Shown here piece by piece: positions 3,562 through 5,985 of a stretch of 5,985 nucleotides of DNA (the first letter of the stretch is position 1; the number at the start of each line of letters is the position of its first letter). Position numbers and translations under genes: made by a program. Source of the stretch: Candidatus Adiutrix sp. (GTDB lineage Bacteria; Desulfobacterota; Desulfarculia; Adiutricales; Adiutricaceae); contig JAISRV010000311.1 of NCBI GenBank assembly GCA_031273445.1, forward strand, positions 1 through 5,985, read 5' to 3'. Below the pieces are notes generated by a model, which was not told where the DNA came from, made no database searches, and saw only the letters and a list, made by a program, of their open reading frames with translations.

Positions 3562-5985
3562 CAAACTGAGCCCCGGCATGCGGCAGTATCTGGAGATGAA
3601 AAAAATTCATCCCGAGGCCATCCTTTTGTTCCGCATGGGCGATTTTTATGAAATGTTCTTCGAGGACGCGGTCAAAGCCTCAGGCCTTCTGGATATCGCC
3701 CTGACCAGCCGCTCCAAGAAGGACGAGGTTCCCATTCCCATGTGCGGCGTGCCCCACCAGGCGGTCGACGCCTATATCGACCGCCTGACTGAATGCGGGC
3801 TGACGGTCGCGGTCTGCGAACAGGTGGAAAAGGCTTCCGCGGGCAGGGGCTTGCTTGACCGGGCCATAACCCGTCTGGAGACTCCGGGGGTTAAAATATC
3901 CGCCTCCGGCCAGACGCCGCGCCAGCCGAACTTCGTCGTCGCGCTCAGTTGCGACGACGACGGGCGTTCCTGGGGGCTGGCCGGGCTGGAAGTCTCCACC
4001 GGCGACATGGTCATGGGCAGCTTCGACAGCCTTGACGGACTTCGGGCGGAACTGTCGGCCCTGTCGCCCCACGAGTGCCTGTTAAAGGAAAGCCCGCCGG
4101 AAGAGCTGCTGGAGCTGACGCGGGAAATGAACATCTACGCCACCCTTCTGCCGCCGGAAAAAATGAGTCCGGCCGCGGCCCTGGCCGGCTTTACGGAACT
4201 TTTCGGCCCCCACGCGGTCGCCGCCTGGGCTATGGAGAGCCGGCCGGAAGCGCTGACCGCCGCCGGCGCGGCGCTCAGCTACGCCGTCGCCTGCTGCCAG
4301 GGCCAACTGAAGCACCTGGCCCCGCCGCGTCTATTGTGGCGTCTGCCTTACATGGGGCTGGACGAAGCGGCCATAGCCAACCTGGAATTATTGAAGACCC
4401 TGCGCCACGGCGAATTGGACGGCTCTCTGCTGGGCCTGCTGGACAGGACCATAACCCCCATGGGCGGGCGTCTTTTGCGGCAGTGGCTGGTGCGGCCGCT
4501 CTTGAACGGCGGCGACATCACCAATCGCCACGGCGCGGTGGAGGAATTGCTGCGCAACGGTCTGGCCCGCGATGAGATCGTCCGCCTGCTGAAAAAAACC
4601 GGCGACCTGGAACGCGCGCTAGGCCGCCTGGTCTTAAACCGTGGCGGCCCGCGCGATCTGGCCGTTTTGCGGGACACGCTGACCCTTTTGGACGATTTCC
4701 GGCGGGTTTTGAGCGGCCTCAACTCCGCCCGCCTGGCCGCGCTGGGCGACGGCTTGCCCGACTTCTCCGAAATGACGGCCGTTTTGCGGAAATCGCTCGT
4801 CGACAATCCGCCGCTTAACGCCAAGGACGGAGGCTTGATCAAACGCGGCGTCTCCGCGGAACTGGACGAACTTATGGACCTGGAGAGCGGGGGCAAAAGC
4901 GGCATCGCCGCCCTGGAAGCCCGGGAACGGGAACGCACCGGCATCAATTCGCTCAAAATCGGCTTCAACAGGGTTTACGGCTATTATCTGGAGGTGACCA
5001 AAACCAACCTGCCTTTGGTCCCGAACGACTGGATCCGCAAACAGACCATCGCCGGCGGCGAACGCTTTCTGACCCCGGAATTGAAAGAGTGGGAAGAAAA
5101 AATCCTTCACGCCGGCGAAAGACGCCTGGAGCTGGAAGAAAAAATTCTGGACGATCTCAAGGCCATGGCCGTCGGTCGGGCCGGCGACATCAAAACCGCG
5201 GCCCAGCTTCTCTCCGAAATAGATATCCTGGCCGCCTTCTCCGACTGCGCCGAACGCTATCGATGGGTGCGCCCGGAATTGACCGACGAAGACCTGATCG
5301 ACATAAAAGGCGGCCGTCACCCGGTGGTGGAGGCCTCGCTGCCGGCGGACACGCCCTTTGTGGCCAACGACGTGCGCCTGACCACGCGCGACCGCATCTT
5401 CATCATCACCGGCCCCAATATGGCCGGCAAATCCACCATACTGCGCCAGACGGCTCTGATCGTGCTTATGAATCAGGTCGGGTCTTTCGTTCCGGCCGAA
5501 TCGGCCCGCCTGTCCATGCGCGACCGCATCTTCACCAGGGTCGGCGCCTCCGACGATCTGGCCCGGGGCCGCTCCACCTTCATGGTGGAAATGAATGAAA
5601 CCGCCAGCATCCTGGCCATGGCCTCGCCCTCCAGCCTGGTGGTTCTGGACGAGGTGGGGCGCGGCACTTCGACCTATGATGGGATTTCTTTGGCCTGGGC
5701 CATTGCCGAATACCTGCACGACCTCGACGGACGGGGCGTCCCGACGCTTTTCGCCACCCATTACCATGAGCTGGTCGACCTGAGCAAAACCAAACCGCGC
5801 GTCAAAAACTTCAACGTGGCCGTTCAAAGCGCGGGCAAACACATAGTCTTCATGCGCAAGCTTAAAGAAGGCGGGGCCAGCCGCAGCCATGGCCTGACCG
5901 TGGCCGCCATGGCCGGGCTGCCGAAAAGAGTCATCGACCGGGCCAGGGAAATATTATCCGACCTGTCCAAGGCCGGCCGCCGCCG
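3554..5985 (+). CDS. mutS: DNA mismatch repair protein MutS (3' end cut by window)
   Basis: The frame is open from ATG 3554 to the right edge: 810 residues plus two bases, with no internal stop or frameshift. MutS finds mismatches and small loops, then recruits MutL in an ATP-dependent way. The mismatch-binding domain has MGDFYEMF (28-35), with Phe31 and Glu33 as the inserting Phe-x-Glu pair. The connector and core levers follow, including TPMGGRLLRQWL. The clamp region has TGINSLKIG (462-470) and GYYLEVTK (476-483), then ERFLTPELKE (503-512). The ATPase has Walker A GPNMAGKST (620-628), STFMVEMNE (674-682), Walker B LVVLDE (695-700) with GRGTSTYDG (702-710), and ATHYHEL (734-740). A helix-turn-helix region with SHGL (778-781) follows. 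Relatives are roughly 850-880 residues, so only the tail with the tetramer segment should be missing. All catalytic motifs are intact; this is MutS1, not MutS2. The start fits the family N-terminus (LSPGMRQYLEMKKIHPEAI). Its ribosome site GGCGGG (3540-3545) is weak, consistent with coupling to the HIT gene. Confidence 0.97.
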   Translation, partial: MTDKLSPGMRQYLEMKKIHPEAILLFRMGDFYEMFFEDAVKASGLLDIALTSRSKKDEVPIPMCGVPHQAVDAYIDRLTECGLTVAVCEQVEKASAGRGLLDRAITRLETPGVKISASGQTPRQPNFVVALSCDDDGRSWGLAGLEVSTGDMVMGSFDSLDGLRAELSALSPHECLLKESPPEELLELTREMNIYATLLPPEKMSPAAALAGFTELFGPHAVAAWAMESRPEALTAAGAALSYAVACCQGQLKHLAPPRLLWRLPYMGLDEAAIANLELLKTLRHGELDGSLLGLLDRTITPMGGRLLRQWLVRPLLNGGDITNRHGAVEELLRNGLARDEIVRLLKKTGDLERALGRLVLNRGGPRDLAVLRDTLTLLDDFRRVLSGLNSARLAALGDGLPDFSEMTAVLRKSLVDNPPLNAKDGGLIKRGVSAELDELMDLESGGKSGIAALEARERERTGINSLKIGFNRVYGYYLEVTKTNLPLVPNDWIRKQTIAGGERFLTPELKEWEEKILHAGERRLELEEKILDDLKAMAVGRAGDIKTAAQLLSEIDILAAFSDCAERYRWVRPELTDEDLIDIKGGRHPVVEASLPADTPFVANDVRLTTRDRIFIITGPNMAGKSTILRQTALIVLMNQVGSFVPAESARLSMRDRIFTRVGASDDLARGRSTFMVEMNETASILAMASPSSLVVLDEVGRGTSTYDGISLAWAIAEYLHDLDGRGVPTLFATHYHELVDLSKTKPRVKNFNVAVQSAGKHIVFMRKLKEGGASRSHGLTVAAMAGLPKRVIDRAREILSDLSKAGRR

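Noticed and set aside
4634..5890. A 418-codon open frame on the minus strand inside mutS
   Set aside because: It lies wholly antisense to a well-supported MutS with all motifs in frame. Long antisense frames are expected in GC-rich codon usage; its residues are low-complexity Gly/Ala/Gln/Arg with no recognisable motif.

Overview
The window is a GC-rich stretch of bacterial chromosome. It has one mobile-element fragment at the left edge and four genes read left to right. Codon use is strongly G/C at third positions in the enzyme genes, and the gaps between genes are AT-rich. The gene content (an MJ0042-like zinc-ribbon membrane protein, a CoA-disulfide reductase/NADH-oxidase-type flavoenzyme, a HIT-family Ap4A-phosphorylase-like protein directly joined to mutS) would suit an anaerobic or microaerophilic Gram-negative such as a deltaproteobacterial (Desulfobacterota-type) lineage. 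That placement is an inference from style, not a marker-gene result.

Layout: (1) 1-303, minus strand: the first 101 codons of an IS4/IS1634-like transposase that runs out of the window. It has a good sigma70-type promoter at 328-356, and a 7-bp inverted repeat surrounds the -10. (2) 319-649: a gap of about 330 bases with the IS outer end (exact end not identified), two TATAAT boxes, and a possible 29-codon leader ORF whose stop overlaps the next start. (3) 650-1411: a 253-residue protein with two four-cysteine zinc ribbons, separated by a Gly/Pro/Gln linker with small repeats, and a C-terminal membrane helix. Its function is unknown. (4) 1524-2894: a complete flavin- and NAD(P)H-dependent disulfide reductase of the CoADR/Nox/polysulfide-reductase group, with an extra cysteine that makes a CxxC at the active site. 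(5) 2895-3072: a gap with an AT-rich, palindrome-rich island holding an extended -10 promoter. (6) 3073-3561: a HIT protein. (7) 3554 to the right edge: mutS, overlapping the HIT gene by 8 bases and cut off by the window after 810 codons.

How they work together: the HIT gene and mutS look like one transcription unit, probably driven from the AT island. It pairs dinucleoside-polyphosphate (or other nucleotide) metabolism with DNA mismatch repair. The zinc-ribbon gene and the flavoenzyme are separated by 112 bases and may or may not be co-transcribed. The transposase fragment points away from the rest and is probably a later arrival. I found no CRISPR array, tRNA, rRNA, convincing rho-independent terminator or clear defence system. 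The parts that could be new are the zinc-ribbon membrane protein with its leader ORF and the CxxC variant of the flavoenzyme.
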